A stretch of DNA of 64,000 nt from Micropterus salmoides (GCF_014851395.1 NW_024041373.1:3159429-3223428), one strand, 5' to 3'. Positions 1-10,440 are shown, counted from the stretch's first letter. Made by a program: numbers and translations. Notes: generated by a model from the sequence alone, not told the origin.

Positions 1-400
1 CTTGTACGGTTTCCCTGCCTGGTCCCCCTGCCCTACCCGGCCTGTTGGGTCGTCCTCCAGGACGGCCTCCTGAACGCTGCTTACCGCCTGGCCGGTATTG
101 TCGTCCTCCGAGACGACCTCCTGAACTGTGTGTTCTCCGTTACCCTCCTGGCCTGCTCAAACGACCTCCTGGTCGGCCTCCCGAACTGTTCTGCCCCCCT
201 GCCCTGCATGTTAGGCCAAGCGCCTTACCTACCCTGTTTCCTGGGCATGATCTGCCTGTTGGGTGGTTCCCCTGGACTGTTTTGTTCCCTAACCCTGATT
301 TGCCTGTTTTGTCTTCCTCCTGGACCATATGACCCCCTGCTCTGCCCTCAGGCCACCCGCCGGAGAATCCCCTGTCTACTCCCTGGCCTGTCTAGGTTTT
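1..400 (+). repeat. Degenerate proline-rich tandem repeat
   Basis: A C/T-rich stretch repeats a phrase reading roughly CGTCCTCC..GACG.CCTCCTGAACTG about every 45-50 bases. In one frame (45-332) it reads as a chain of PPGRPPE-like units followed by non-repeating sequence. No domain, start context or splice signals mark it as a host exon. A similar C-rich tract could come from the end of a retroelement, but I cannot assign a family. Confidence 0.5.
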
Positions 401-1400
401 GTTTTCCTTCAAAGATGTTTAACAAGCAGTGCTCCTGTTTCAGGAGCCTTTGATGGTATTAAGTTTTAATTGCTGAATAATTTTTTAAACTAGTCAAAGA
501 AATTAAAACATAGAAATTATTTATCTTACATACTTTTCACTACTATCAGACACTCAATTTTTAATTTTACATTGATTAGATTAAATATTAACACTATTTG
601 TTCTCCATACATTTTACCCTTCTCAACCTACCTATTCTATTTTAGCAGTATTTACACGCACGTATGTTTCTGACTCCTAACTCCTGCCGGCCTCTGACTT
701 AATTTACACTACCTAGGTTTTCAAATGGACTGGTCTGATGCACTTCCTCAACACAGACCCAATTTACTCACAAATAGCCTCTCAATCCACTTCCTCGACA
801 TGAGGGCTTAGACAGAATTGATGCACTTCCTCAACACAATATCTGTCTTTACAAATCGCTGCTCAATCCCCTTCCTCAACATGAGAGCGTAAACTTCTTT
901 TTATCTTTTAAACACGCTTTTATTCTCCTATCTTGCCGCCATCCTATTTTAGGCTCCTAGTGGTAACGTGCTATAGTATATCTGCCCGTTCAGTTCAAAC
1001 CAACCATCGAAGAGCACCAACACTCAGTTGAAATCCTGCAATATAAGTTAGCGGTAGCCACGTGATGACTATTTTATTAGCCTATTTTTGCCCATGCAGC
1101 CCTGATCTAGGACTGAAGCACCCCAGCACTCCGCTGTGATCCTGCAATCCTCCGAGTCAGCGATATCCGCAAAAAGGCTTAAATCCTTATCTCTACATCA
1201 GCTCACTTCGCCTATGTGGCCCTGTTCTGATAATCAAGCCAGTGGAAGACCTGGTCCCTACCCTTACCAACGTATTAAACTCAATAAAATTACTCTATTA
1301 GCTTTCTTCTTTAGTCAAAAACTGCATAGTCAAAGACTTCACTGGAGACGGTCAAGAGTCGGTACAAAAGAGTTTATTCCAATAAAGGACAAGTAAAGCA
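401..1400. other. Gene-free stretch with a short direct duplication
   Basis: No coding sequence is supported here. A phrase starting GATGCACTTCCTCAACACA and continuing to ..CTCAATCC.CTTCCTC.ACATGAG occurs twice in tandem (about 737-816 and 818-893). An AATAAA lies near 1382. The stretch could be the remnant of a long terminal repeat, but no boundary or primer-binding site is visible. Confidence 0.4.
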
Positions 1401-1404
1401 TCAT

Positions 1405-1515
1405 AGAGTACGGTCTAGACCTGCTCTTTTATGAAAAGCGCTGTGAGATAACTGTTTTTATACTGATAACTGTGGCGCTATATAAATAAAATTGAATTGA
1501 ATTGAAATTGAATTA
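1405..1515 (+). repeat. LINE 3' tail with TTGAA microsatellite end
   Basis: The text GTCTAGACCTGCTC, then GCGCTGTGAGATAACTG, then GCGCTATATAAATAAAATTGAATTGAA is the common 3' end of a fish non-LTR retrotransposon, ending in short TTGAA-like repeats. Two more copies lie in the window, at 17640-17780 (minus) and 28568-28690 (plus). Only the 3' end is present, as usual for 5'-truncated LINE insertions. The exact clade is inferred. Confidence 0.6.
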
Positions 1516-1992
1516 AACCCGAGTAACATCCCTGCAGGTCTCAGGATGGAACTGAGCTGGTGGTCAGCGAACATCCCCTTATATTCCTCCTTAAACTCCA
1601 CCTGTTAGGTGGGCGTTACACCTTATCTCCACCTACAGTTTCGCTGACCACTCGCTTCCATTGGTGAATTTCTTATCCTCTGTTGCCATCTAGTGGCCAT
1701 TTTTACGTACTGTTTAACCAATTTAACCCTTTCACTAATGTCACAATTACCATTTAGCATAATTATTGTTACATTTTCACCAATATATTTCAATTTCAGT
1801 CTCACCGTATTTTAACTTATACAGGCATAATTTGACACCATTAAAACTTAAACACTTACAATTGTATTTTTTAAGAATCAATAAGGAATAACATACTTGA
1901 TAAATGCAATAAGGAATAACATGATTCAACAATGCCAAAAATGAGTGTGCTATGTCTAATACAAAGTTTAGTTTCTTGCAGTGCAAAGCTTG
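1516..1992. other. Gene-free, A/T-rich stretch
   Basis: I see no gene. A 12-base inverted repeat (GTGGTCAGCGAA at 1560-1571, complement at 1640-1651) is the only structure noted. The rest is A/T-rich and of unknown origin. Confidence 0.4.
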
Positions 1993-2465
1993 GTTCCCCT
2001 TCGAGGGAACTCGAACTGCGTCGGTGACGACACTATGGGAACGCCTCTGGGCGTGGCAGGGCTGAACTATGAACGAAACTACTCCAATCCTATTGATGTT
2101 ACTAGAACGGTAGTGTGTGACGGCGTAACCGGAGGGGGTATATAAGCACGCCGGCACATAGAACACATTAGTTTCTTTCTATTCAGCAGGCATTCTGGCT
2201 ATGTTTGGAAGCTCCATTATCCTACCTGACGTCGAGACGAAGCAGCAGATCATGTCGTATCGATTCCAACAGTGTGTCTTTCCATGTGAGCGTTTCATCA
2301 CGGAGGGTGATACCCATGGGATGTGCGTCTCATGCCTGGGGATGTCGCATGCTCAGGCGGCTCTCAAGGGGGCTGCCTGCAACCATTTTTCCGGTCCTCG
2401 TCCGCGGAATCTTCCTCCCCTCGTCCCCGATCGGGAGCCCGTTTTTCGGTTTCTCCCACTCGAGG
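1993..2465 (+). mobile_element. 5' fragment of a second DIRS-type element
   Basis: The segment opens with GTTCCCCTTCGAGGGAACTC and runs through CTGCGTCGGTGACGACACTA, closely matching the left inverted terminal repeat of the DIRS element at 4402. It then gives a TATATAAG-like box and a short reading frame (2201-2470). That frame has the same Cys-rich block, RFQQCVFPCERFITEGDTHG followed by MCVSCLG, as the start of the DIRS gag-like protein. The match stops near 2465, where another repeat family begins, so this copy has lost everything 3' of early gag. Differences throughout the terminal repeat suggest a separate subfamily. Confidence 0.75.
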
Positions 2466-2469
2466 GGTG

Positions 2470-3290
2470 AGCGGAGGAGTTCGTTAAAGTACAAAGTGTG
2501 TAAATCATCCAAAGTTTGACGTAAAATTCAAAATGGCCGAGTTCCTGTTGGGTTTAGGCTATGGCTCCAAGAGACTTTTTTGTGCGTATGGACAAGATAC
2601 ACGTACCACAGAAGATTCATGCACGTAGGTGAAACGTGCGGTGGGGGCTGCTTCGTTAAAGGTCACTTCCTGTTGCCAGCAGATGGCGCTATGACTGTGG
2701 GTGAATGTCGGCATGTACATGTGTTCAGGGCGGGACTCTCATCCTACATGTACAGTTTGGTGCAGATGTGAGCATGTACACTGAAGTTACAACAACTTCC
2801 TGTCTCATTGCGAATCATCGACGCCAAGGACACGCCCATTGACGAAAACTCGCAAATAGCACAACTTTTCATCGTCAATGCCTTTAGAAGGCACAGCAGA
2901 AATTTGACGTCGGTCGGACTAAATCCCTAGGAGGAGTTCGTTAAAGTAAGAAGTGTGTAAATCATCCAAAAATGTCCGTAAAATTTAAAATGGCCGACTT
3001 CCTGTTGACTTTAGGCTATGGGTTCTTGAGGCTTTTTTGTGCGTCTTGATATGATACATGTCCCCAGAAAATTTCGTACATGTAGGTTGAACGTGAACGA
3101 GGGGCTAATCGTTTCTTGTTTAGGCCATGTCAGTTGAGCCTACTTTGCAGAAAAAAAAAAATGTGGAGCTACATAGCACTTGCCGCTATGAATATAAATC
3201 GGTATTGGCGTGTAGATGTCTGTGGGGTGGGAGAGTTATCAAGCACGTAAAGTTTGTTTCAGATGTGAGCATGTACACTGAACAATAATG
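2470..3290 (+). repeat. Long ORF-less dispersed family ('CTTCCTGTTG/GGCGGGAC' family), copy 1
   Basis: This family recurs across the window. Its landmarks are GCTGCAAGCAGCGTTGGGCG at the start, then TGGCGCTACATAGCACTT, GGGCGGGAC, TTTGGTGCAGATGTGAGCA, CGGTCGGACTAAATCCCTAG, and CACGGTTCGTGCTCGGGCCC at the end. Here the middle landmarks appear in plus orientation, partly in tandem. No member shows an open reading frame longer than chance. It behaves as a non-autonomous repeat; its superfamily is unknown to me. Confidence 0.7.
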
Positions 3291-3830
3291 TACCCAAACA
3301 ATAAAATAAATTCTTTTTATATTTCCCTGCCTTGTTGTTTATGTGTACATACAGAGGAAGAATGTGAGAACAGCACACATTTCATCGTTATTGTGTGTTA
3401 GAGCATGGGAGAACAGTGGATACTTTTAATACAGCCCACACCCCTAATACTGTGTAACTATAACAGGTAGAGAACAGAAGAAAAAGATGTTCTTTCTTTA
3501 CAACTGTCTGCATAGCTTATTCATATTGTGTAATGAATGAAAATAAATAGGCCTACTAGGCTCCTCTCTACTTTGACATTTAAGATTAGCTTGTTTGATC
3601 CACCTTCATACACACGTGACATTACTGTACAACTTGAGAAAGGTGAGTTGTTTTCTGCTCCAGCCTGCCTAAAAGAAAAGCGTTTTTGGGATTAAATGGA
3701 CTTTATTAGCTGCTGCAGTGCAGGATGAACTCAGAACAGACCCATTTCTCACCTTATTATTCTAAATCATGCAACGCAGAAGAAGAAATGCATAATAAAT
3801 CCTGGGACAAAATCTGTCCACAAATACTGT
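3165..3830 (+). repeat. Left arm of a ~650-bp inverted duplication
   Basis: From the dispersed-family text (GAATATAAATCGGTATTGG) through ATTTCCCTGCCTTGTTG, CAGCCCACACCCCTAATACT and GGGACAAAATCTGTCC, the sequence reappears in reverse complement at 13140-13810 with only scattered differences. It contains no gene. See the matching right arm. Confidence 0.85.
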
Positions 3831-4401
3831 ACAGCATGTAGTCTGATGAACAAGACTTGTGTTATAGCTGACTTGGGCAGTGAAATGTTTTATTTTTTTA
3901 ATTCATGTGGTCATAGTTGTCCACAACTCAAATCAGAATATAAGAAGAAATGTTTTATACCACCTCAAGAAGGCTTCCTATCAGAAAGGTAGGAAGGTAT
4001 TTCAAATGTACAACTGCAGTACTTAAATCTAAGTAAAGTAATTTCCCTGACATTTTTGTGTTACTTTACTTTTAATAGACGCATGTAACAGGTTTTATAC
4101 TTCCTGTGAGTATAATCCAATCAATCTTATTTTCATACTGTATATCAGTTGTGTAATATGATAAATTGTGTTGTATGTGGTGCTCGCATCGTGTACTACT
4201 GAGACTTCATTGCCCTCTTCAGAGAAGACTCTGACTGCAACGTGCGTCTTTGTAAAGAGAGAAACGGACAGAAAAAGTCTCTAACTCTGCCTGTCAGCTC
4301 GCTCTGCCCCGTTAAAACTGAATTTACCATACAGAATTGAATACGAGTGCACTCCAGATTTAGCTGCAGCCAGCTGACCGTGTGCTTCTCCCTATATCGC
4401 A
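3831..4401. other. Gene-free unique-looking stretch
   Basis: Nothing coding or recognisably repetitive is seen between the inverted-duplication arm and the DIRS left end. Confidence 0.4.
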
Positions 4402-4582
4402 GTTCCCCTTCGAGGGAAATCGAACTGCGTCGGTTACGACACTATGGGAACGCCTCTAGGCGAAGCAGGTCTGAACGTGAATGAAATCACTCCAATCCTA
4501 TTGGCTTGTTGCTAGAACGGTAAGGTGTGACGGAATAACCGGAGGAGTATAAAGCACACCTGTACACACTCATCATTAGCTT
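4402..4582 (+). repeat. DIRS left inverted terminal repeat
   Basis: It starts GTTCCCCTTCGAGGGAA and passes through CTGCGTCGGTTACGACACTA. It ends near CATCATTAGCT. The reverse complement occurs at 8983-9140. The first ~50 bases are also complementary to the internal region at 8832-8882. A TATAAAG box near 4550 could drive transcription. Confidence 0.9.
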
Positions 4583-4665
4583 TTTTCTATTCAGCAGTTG
4601 TTTGAAGTTGTTTGAAGAAAGCTCCAGTCCTACAATCAGTGTGTCTTACCTGAAGTCTACCAGCA

Positions 4666-6330
4666 TGTCCGGCAACCAGATGTACAGAAGGTGTGTTTTT
4701 TTCTTGCCCTCGGTACATCACGGATGGAGATTCTCATGAGATGTGTGTCTCATGTTTGGGGATGGAGCACTCTCTAGGGGGCTGCCTGCGCCCGTTGCGA
4801 AGCCCTTTCCGTGCGGGTACTGAGGTACAGCATGGCTCTCTTTTCCGAGGATGGCCGGATGTGTTTTCCCCGTGGTGTGAGCCCTGCGGCCGCTGAGGCG
4901 GCCCGGCGGCTTCACTCATGGGGTTCACAGCGTGATCTGTCGGAGGATTTCGGGATGGCTGAGGCTTTTTCCCGACCTTCATCCGCTGGCTCAGACACTT
5001 CCTTTCCTCGTTCGGGAGCCCGTTCTCGGCTTCTCCCGCTCGCGGTTTGGATCCGGAGACGCTACAGCAATCCTACTCCGAGGAGGCGGACGTGCTCAGC
5101 GCAGTGGACGATGACTTCCGGGTGTCGGGGCGGCGTCATCTGGCGGCGCCCGACTATGACGTGCTGCTGGAGGTGGTGACTAGAGCCGTGGCTAAGCTCA
5201 ACATCAACTGGCGGAACTGAGGAGCAGATACCACAGGCTAGTGGTAAGCTTGATGAAAGGTTTCTTAAGCACCACACGCCACCTCCAAGCCGGTCTCTGC
5301 CATTCTTTCCTGATTTACATGATGAACTGAGTAATCATGGGGCAGACCCTTCTCTACATGGCTTTCCACACCCCGATCACTGAACTACAGTAATGTGATG
5401 GGGGTTAGGGACCGTGGTTATGGGAGGATGCCTCGGGTGGAGGATGCGCTTGCGAGCTATCTCTCCCCTCGACTTGCGTCCTCCCTGGAGAAGCCGGCGT
5501 TACCATCCAAACCATGTCGCACCACATCCACGCTTGTGGGGAAGGCGTACATGGCAGCGGGCCAGGCAGGTGCGAGCTTGCACACCATGGCGGTGCTTCA
5601 AGCCTACCAAGCCGACCTGCACAGGAGATGGTTCAGAGGGGGGGTCCCTCTGAGGAAGATCTGGCGGAGCTTCGCAGAACCACGGAGCGTTAGACGCAGG
5701 GCGAAGCTTTCCGCCAGTACCTCCCTCGCCGGTCTGGACCCAAGGCAGCTGAGGCTGCCAGGCGTAGGTCCCTTCCCTCTACGAGCTCCTACGGTGAGGA
5801 GAGGAAGCAGAGTGTCGCTTCCCCCCGAGGAGCTGGGGCAGCGAGATCTGAGGACCGTCATCCAGTCCCGACGGAGCTCAGGGAAGACCGCACCCCCCCC
5901 CCCCCCCCCCCGGAGGCCGACCGAGGTCCACTCCGCCGTGGCAACAGGTGATGTTATCCCGCCGTTTACACGTTCAGGACGCACCTGCCACCATCGAGTC
6001 CACGGCGTACTGCCTGCCCCGAGGGTCTGCAGTCAGGCGGTGTCCCGACTCACTCACCGTGGATCTTCGGCGGCTCCCCCCTGCCGTTCTGGGGCTTCAG
6101 GGGTCCACCAGAAGATCACACGAGACACCGACCACCAGCCCCGAGGGAACATTTCTCCGTGGGTCCTGCGCACTGCCATAGATGGGTATCGACTACAGAC
6201 TGTGGTCTGCCTGGAGCAAGGTCCGGTGTTGGGACAGGAAGTTCGTACTCTGCTGAGGAAAGGGGCCGTGGAACGTGTCTCCCCCCCAGACAGAGACGCC
6301 GGTTCTACAGCCGGTACTTCATAGTCCCCA
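4666..6330 (+). pseudogene. DIRS gag-like protein, frameshifted
   Basis: The region starts at an ATG (4666, MSGNQMYRR). Its reading frame then changes to RYITDGDSHEMCVSCLGMEH, the Cys-rich block shared with the fragment at 2280. Further shifts follow: SEDGRMCFPRGVSPAAAEAA in another frame near 4840-4905, VTRAVAKLNINW near 5178, then a long frame 5395-6324 beginning GVRDRGYGRMPRVEDALASY. Those phrases are typical of the gag-like protein of fish DIRS elements. A homopolymer of C near 5888-5910 and at least three shifts break it. It would have packaged the element RNA; this copy cannot make an intact product. Confidence 0.75.
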
Positions 6331-7590
6331 AGAAGGACGGAGTGCTGCGTGCCCTATTTTGGATCTGTTCAAGATGCTCATCATCCCCGCCATCGTGACG
6401 CACATCCAATCTGAGGATTGGTTCGTCACGATAGATCTAAAGGACGCCTATTTCCAGGTCTCCATCCGTCCTTCTCACAGGAAGTTCCTGAGGTTTGCCT
6501 TCGGGGGTGTGGCTTACCAGTATCGGGTTCTTCCATTCGGCCTGGCACATTCACCATTCACAAGTGTATGGATGCAGCACTGGCCCCGCTGAGGCTCCAG
6601 GGCATCCGGATTTCAACGACTGGCTCATCCTAGCCCAGTCTCGAGAGTTGGCGGTTCGGCATCGAGATGTTGTTCTGGCTCATCTGCGGCGTTTAGGGCT
6701 GAGGCTCAACGCAAAGAATAGCGTGCTGGCGCCCACCCAACGGACGGTTGGGTCTCCTGTCGGCTGCGTCCAGCGTAATACCATCTGGACTGCTGCACAT
6801 GAGACCCCTGCAGTGGTGGCTAAGGAACAAGGGTTTTTCCCCGAGGGGAAATCCTCTCCGTCTGATTTGGGTTACGCGCAAGTGTCTTCGTTCCCTATCA
6901 GTTTGGAAGGAAACTTGGTTCCTGTCCCAGGGGCCCGTGCTGGGAGGGTCTTGTCGCCGGCTGGTTATTTCGACAGACGCCTCCCTCACGGGCTGGGGCG
7001 CGGTCATGGACGGCCGCTTTGCTAGGGGATCCTGGCAGGTGCATCAATCCGAGTGGCATATCAACTGTCTCGAGATGTTGGCGGTGTTCCAGGCTCTAAG
7101 GAGTTTCCTGCCCGATCTCCAAGGCCACCACGTCCTGGTTCGTTCCGAAGAGAACAACACAGCGGTGGTGGCCTATCTGAATCACCAGGGCGGTCTGCGC
7201 TCGCGCCCTCTGGACAGACTGGCGCGTCAGATCCTCCTGTGGTCCCAGCAGAGGTTACTATCGCTCAGGGCGATGTATCTCCCGGGGACGCAGAATCAGG
7301 GAGCAGACCTGCTGTCGAGGCAGGGGCTGAGGCCCGGGGAATGGAGACTTCACCCCGAAGTGGTGGAGCTCTTGTGCGAAGAGTTCGGCCCCATAGACGT
7401 GGATCTGTTTGCGTCTCAAGAGACTACGCACTGCCCGCTATGGTTTCTCTCGTTCCTCCAGCCCCGTTGGGTCTGGACACCATGGTACATTCGTGGCCGA
7501 GGCTACGTCTGTACGCTTTTCCCCCAGTTGCTCTGCTCCCGGGGTTCTGGAGCGGGTCCGCCAGGATAATGTCGGCCTACTGCTCGTAGC
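6195..7590 (+). pseudogene. DIRS reverse transcriptase-RNase H, frameshifted and catalytically dead
   Basis: Fragments in three frames line up as a DIRS polymerase. They run from LLRKGAVERV, through FIVPKKDGVLR, to WFVTIDLKDAYFQVSIRP (6418-6475) and FGGVAYQYRVLPFGLAHSPF (6498-6560). The place where the YLDD catalytic box should stand (about 6610-6630) reads DFNDWLILAQ, so the paired aspartates are lost. RNase H follows: ISTDASLTGWGAVMDGRF (6970-7020) and INCLEMLAVFQALRSF (7062-7110), then VRSEENNTAVVAYLNHQGG, where a normal single DN pair has been altered. A trailing domain (HPEVVELLCEEFGPIDVDLF) is also characteristic of DIRS polymerases. The element once reverse-transcribed itself; this copy cannot. 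Confidence 0.88.
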
Positions 7591-7611
7591 CCCGTTCTGG
7601 CCAACCCGGGT

Positions 7612-8769
7612 GTGGTTCTCGGACATCATGTCGCTCCTGGACGGCCCGCCGTGGCGGGTCCCTCTGAGGAGAGACCTGCTGTCCCAGGCGCAGGGCCGGG
7701 TTCGTCACCCTTGCCCCGCCATATGGCGACTGTGGGTCTGGCCCCTGAGGGGGCAAAGTACCTAGAGGCGGGTCTAACAGCCGGAGCAGTCGAGACCCTC
7801 CTGAGCTCCAGGGCCCCGTCCACACGGAGGATGTACGGCCTGAAGTGGAGTGTTTTCTCCACTTGGTGTAGGGAGCGGTCGGTGGACCCTGTTACCTGCC
7901 CGGTGGTTAAGGTACTTGAGTTCCTCCAGGACCGGTTCTCTGCTGGTCTTTCACCTTCCACCCTCAAGGTGTACGTGGCAGTTATTTCGTCTTTCCACAC
8001 CCCTCTGAGGGAGGGGTCCTAGGGGAAACTTCCCTTGGTTGTACGTTTCCTCCGTGGTGCCCGGAGGATGAGACCTGCGACTCGGTCCAAGGTTCCCACT
8101 TGGGATCTGGCACTGGTTCTTGGGGCGTTGGCTGAGGCCCCCTTCAAACCCCTGGAGTCAGCTGAGGCTAAGCACTTGACCCTCAAGATGGCCTTTCTCC
8201 TTGCTATCACCTCTCTGAGGAGGGTGGGGGATCTCAAAGCGCTTTCGGTTTCCCCGCAAAACCTGGAGTTTGCCCCGGGGAATATTAGGGCTATCCTGCA
8301 CCCTCATTCAGGATACATCCCTAAAGTGCCTTCTTGTGCGGCAGGGTCCACAGTGCTGCAGGCATTTCATCCTCCACCTCATGTGACGGCGGAGGACGGG
8401 AGACTTCATCTGCTCTGCCCTGTCAGAGCACTGAGTATTTACACTCTGAGGTCCTCCCGTTGGAGGAAGGCTGACCAGCTGCTAGTGTGTTTTGCATCTC
8501 CCAGGGCCGGGCTCCCTGCATCCAAACATACTATTAGCAACTGGATTGTTCAGACTATTTCCCTGGCCTATCAGGTGTGCGGTTTGCCTTCACCTGTGGC
8601 TGTGAGGGCTCATTCTACCAGAGGCAGGGTGGCCTCTCGAGCCCTCCTTTCCGGGGCCTCTTTGCAGGATGTTTGTTTAGCGGCTGGCTGGGCCACTCCG
8701 CACACATTCATTCGGTTTTACAGTCTTGACCTTCCTTCGGCACCTGGCACTCGTGCGCTCTCCTCTTAG
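7612..8769 (+). pseudogene. DIRS tyrosine recombinase with one in-frame stop
   Basis: One frame is open from 7612 to 8769 except for a single TAG at 8020-8022. The N-terminal part (EFLQDRFSAGLSPSTLKVYV) is the core-binding half. The catalytic half has the first arginine in SLRRVGDLKAL (8212-8245), the H..R pair in VRAHSTRGRVASRA (about 8601-8645), and the tyrosine in TFIRFYSLDLPS (8704-8740). All four R-H-R-Y positions of the tyrosine-recombinase family are therefore still present. The enzyme would join the circular element DNA to the genome. The frame ends just before the internal complementary region. Apart from the stop it is the least damaged gene of the element. Confidence 0.88.
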
Positions 8770-8831
8770 TCGTGCCACTTTATTGCACACAGGGGCAGGC
8801 GGGGTTTTCGGCACGGTTTAGTGGGTATCTC

Positions 8832-8930
8832 GTTCCCATAGTGTCGTAACCGACGCAGTTCGAGTTCCCTCGAAGGGGAACGTCTCGGGTTACGTATGTA
8901 ACCCTGGTTCCCCGAGAAGGGGAACGAGAC
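8832..8930 (+). repeat. DIRS internal complementary region
   Basis: Bases 8832-8882 are complementary to the outer left end (4402-4450), and 8883-8930 are complementary to the outer right end (9141-9188). In DIRS elements this region templates completion of both ends during circle formation. Its two halves meet at the point that represents the circle junction. Confidence 0.88.
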
Positions 8931-8982
8931 GACTAAGAGGACGCACCTCTCTCCCCGCCTGAAGCGCCTGCTTCATAGTTTA

Positions 8983-9188
8983 AGCTAATGATGAGTGTGT
9001 ACAGGTGTGCTTTATACTCCTCCGGTTATTCTGTCACACCTTACCGTTCTAGCAACAAGCCAATAGGATTGGAGTGATTTCATTCACGTTCAGACCTGCT
9101 TCGCCTAGAGGCGTTCCCATAGTGTCGTAACCGACGCAGTGTCTCGTTCCTCTTCTCGGGGAACCAGGGTTACATACGTAACCCGAGA
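8983..9188 (+). repeat. DIRS right inverted terminal repeat with its unique outer extension
   Basis: Bases 8983-9140 are the reverse complement of the left terminal repeat. The final part, from GTCTCGTTCC to ACGTAACCCGAGAC, is specific to the right end and is mirrored in the internal complementary region. The element stops at about 9188. Confidence 0.88.
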
Positions 9189-9439
9189 CGTTCTGTGTCC
9201 ATGCATGCAGCAAACTGAAAGCACTGTCTGTCGGAGCGTCTACGTGAAAAGAGAAGGAAGACATTGCTGGTAGTATTGTCTTCAGAGTTGTTAAACACCT
9301 CAGCGTACTGAAGGAAGCCATCTGACTGCGTGAGGGGCAAGATCGTTGATGTCTGCAGGCAGAGTAGGAGCTCTCCTGTCTGACTGGTCCACCAATAGCA
9401 GAGAAGATGACCCCTTGAGACACAGCCCCTCCTCATTTG

Positions 9440-9805
9440 CATAATGAGGCAGAAATGCATACAGAAATTTAAAAAGGACAGGCAGAAATAAATACCATGG
9501 GTGAAAATAAATAAGGTAAAAAATACAAAGGAAGAATAAAACAGACAAAAATATTAAAACACACACATAAATAAATGCATTTAAAAAATTAGCAATAAAT
9601 AAAGTTGAATAAACAAATAAGGTAATTATAACAAAGGTGAATAAGTAAAGGCACTAATTAAAATATATACATTTATGTCTCCTTGTATAATTTAATTACT
9701 ACCTACATTTATTTATTTACTTTATTTTTTTGTGTATTTAATTGGATACTTATTTATTCATTGAGCATTTATTTATTTCTGTATTTATTTCTGACTGTGT
9801 CAGGA
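9440..9805. repeat. A/T-rich palindromic element
   Basis: An AAATAAATA-rich half is followed by a TATTTATTT-rich half. GGCAGAAATAAATA near 9480 mirrors TATTTATTTCTGACTG near 9785, so the whole can fold back on itself. It looks like a decayed fold-back or MITE-type insertion. The preceding 9189-9440 has no recognisable content. Confidence 0.45.
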
Positions 9806-9825
9806 TCGGTCCTCCATAGCAGGGT

Positions 9826-10147
9826 GGGAGAGTTATCAAGCACGTAAAGTTTGGTTCAGATGTGAGCATGTACACTGTCGGTCGGACTAAATCCCTAGGA
9901 GGAGTTTGTTAAAGTACGAAGTGTGTAAATCATCCAAAATTTGACGTAAAATTCAAAATGGCCGACTTCCTGTTGGGTTTAGGGCATCGCTCCAAGAGAC
10001 TTTTTTGTGCGTCTGGACAAGATACACGTACCACAGAAAATTTGTGCACGTAGGTGAAACGTGCGGTGGAGGCTGCTTCGTTAAAGGTCACTTCCTGTTG
10101 CCATCAGGTGGTGCTCCTCCTAGGGATTTAGTCCGACCGACCGACAG
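9826..10147 (+). repeat. Dispersed-family copy ending in a hairpin
   Basis: Family landmarks run from AGTTATCAAGCACGTAAAG to CTTCCTGTTGCC in plus orientation. CTGTCGGTCGGACTAAATCC (9875-9903) is repeated as its reverse complement at 10115-10147, so the fragment is bounded by 29-33-base inverted arms. Confidence 0.65.
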
Positions 10148-10440
10148 TTACGTCTCTGTGTCTCACAGTCTTATAGTCCACCTGTCTCTCTGTCTCACAG
10201 TCCGTCTCACAGTCTTATAGCCCACCTGTCTCACTGTCTCACAGTCTCACACTCTAATAGTCCACCTATCTCTCTGTCTCACAGTCCGTCTCACAGTCTT
10301 ATTGTCCACCTCTCTCTCTCTGTCTCACAGTCCGTTTCACAGTCTTATTGTCCACCTCTCTGTCTCTGTCTCACAGTCCATCTCACAGCCTCACAGTCTT
10401 ATTGTCCACCTATCTCTCTGTCTCACAGTCATGGTCTGTT
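10140..10440 (+). repeat. Minisatellite, CTGTCTCACAGTC-based
   Basis: Imperfect tandem copies of a ~55-base unit with phrases TCTCTCTGTCTCACAGTCCG, TCTCACAGTCTTAT and TGTCCACCT repeat about five times. Confidence 0.8.

Larger units (their letters stand above)
4402..9188 (+). mobile_element. DIRS-type tyrosine-recombinase retrotransposon, full-length but mutated
   Basis: The order is: left inverted terminal repeat (4402-4582), gag-like region, reverse transcriptase with RNase H, tyrosine recombinase, internal complementary region (8832-8930) and right inverted terminal repeat (8983-9188). This is the hallmark layout of the DIRS order, which copies through RNA and a circular DNA and inserts by recombinase rather than integrase, so no target-site duplication is expected. 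The structural ends are well preserved, but every coding region has frameshifts or stops, so this copy is not autonomous. A short poly-C run near 5888-5910 is one source of frame shifting. The host flank on the left resembles nothing known. Confidence 0.93.

Noticed and set aside
1559..1652. 12-base inverted repeat GTGGTCAGCGAA
   Set aside because: Short, isolated and with no matching element structure; could be chance.
10005..10220. ORF starting MCVWTRYTYHR, also seen near 2580
   Set aside because: The same protein appears twice only because both lie in copies of the ORF-less dispersed family.
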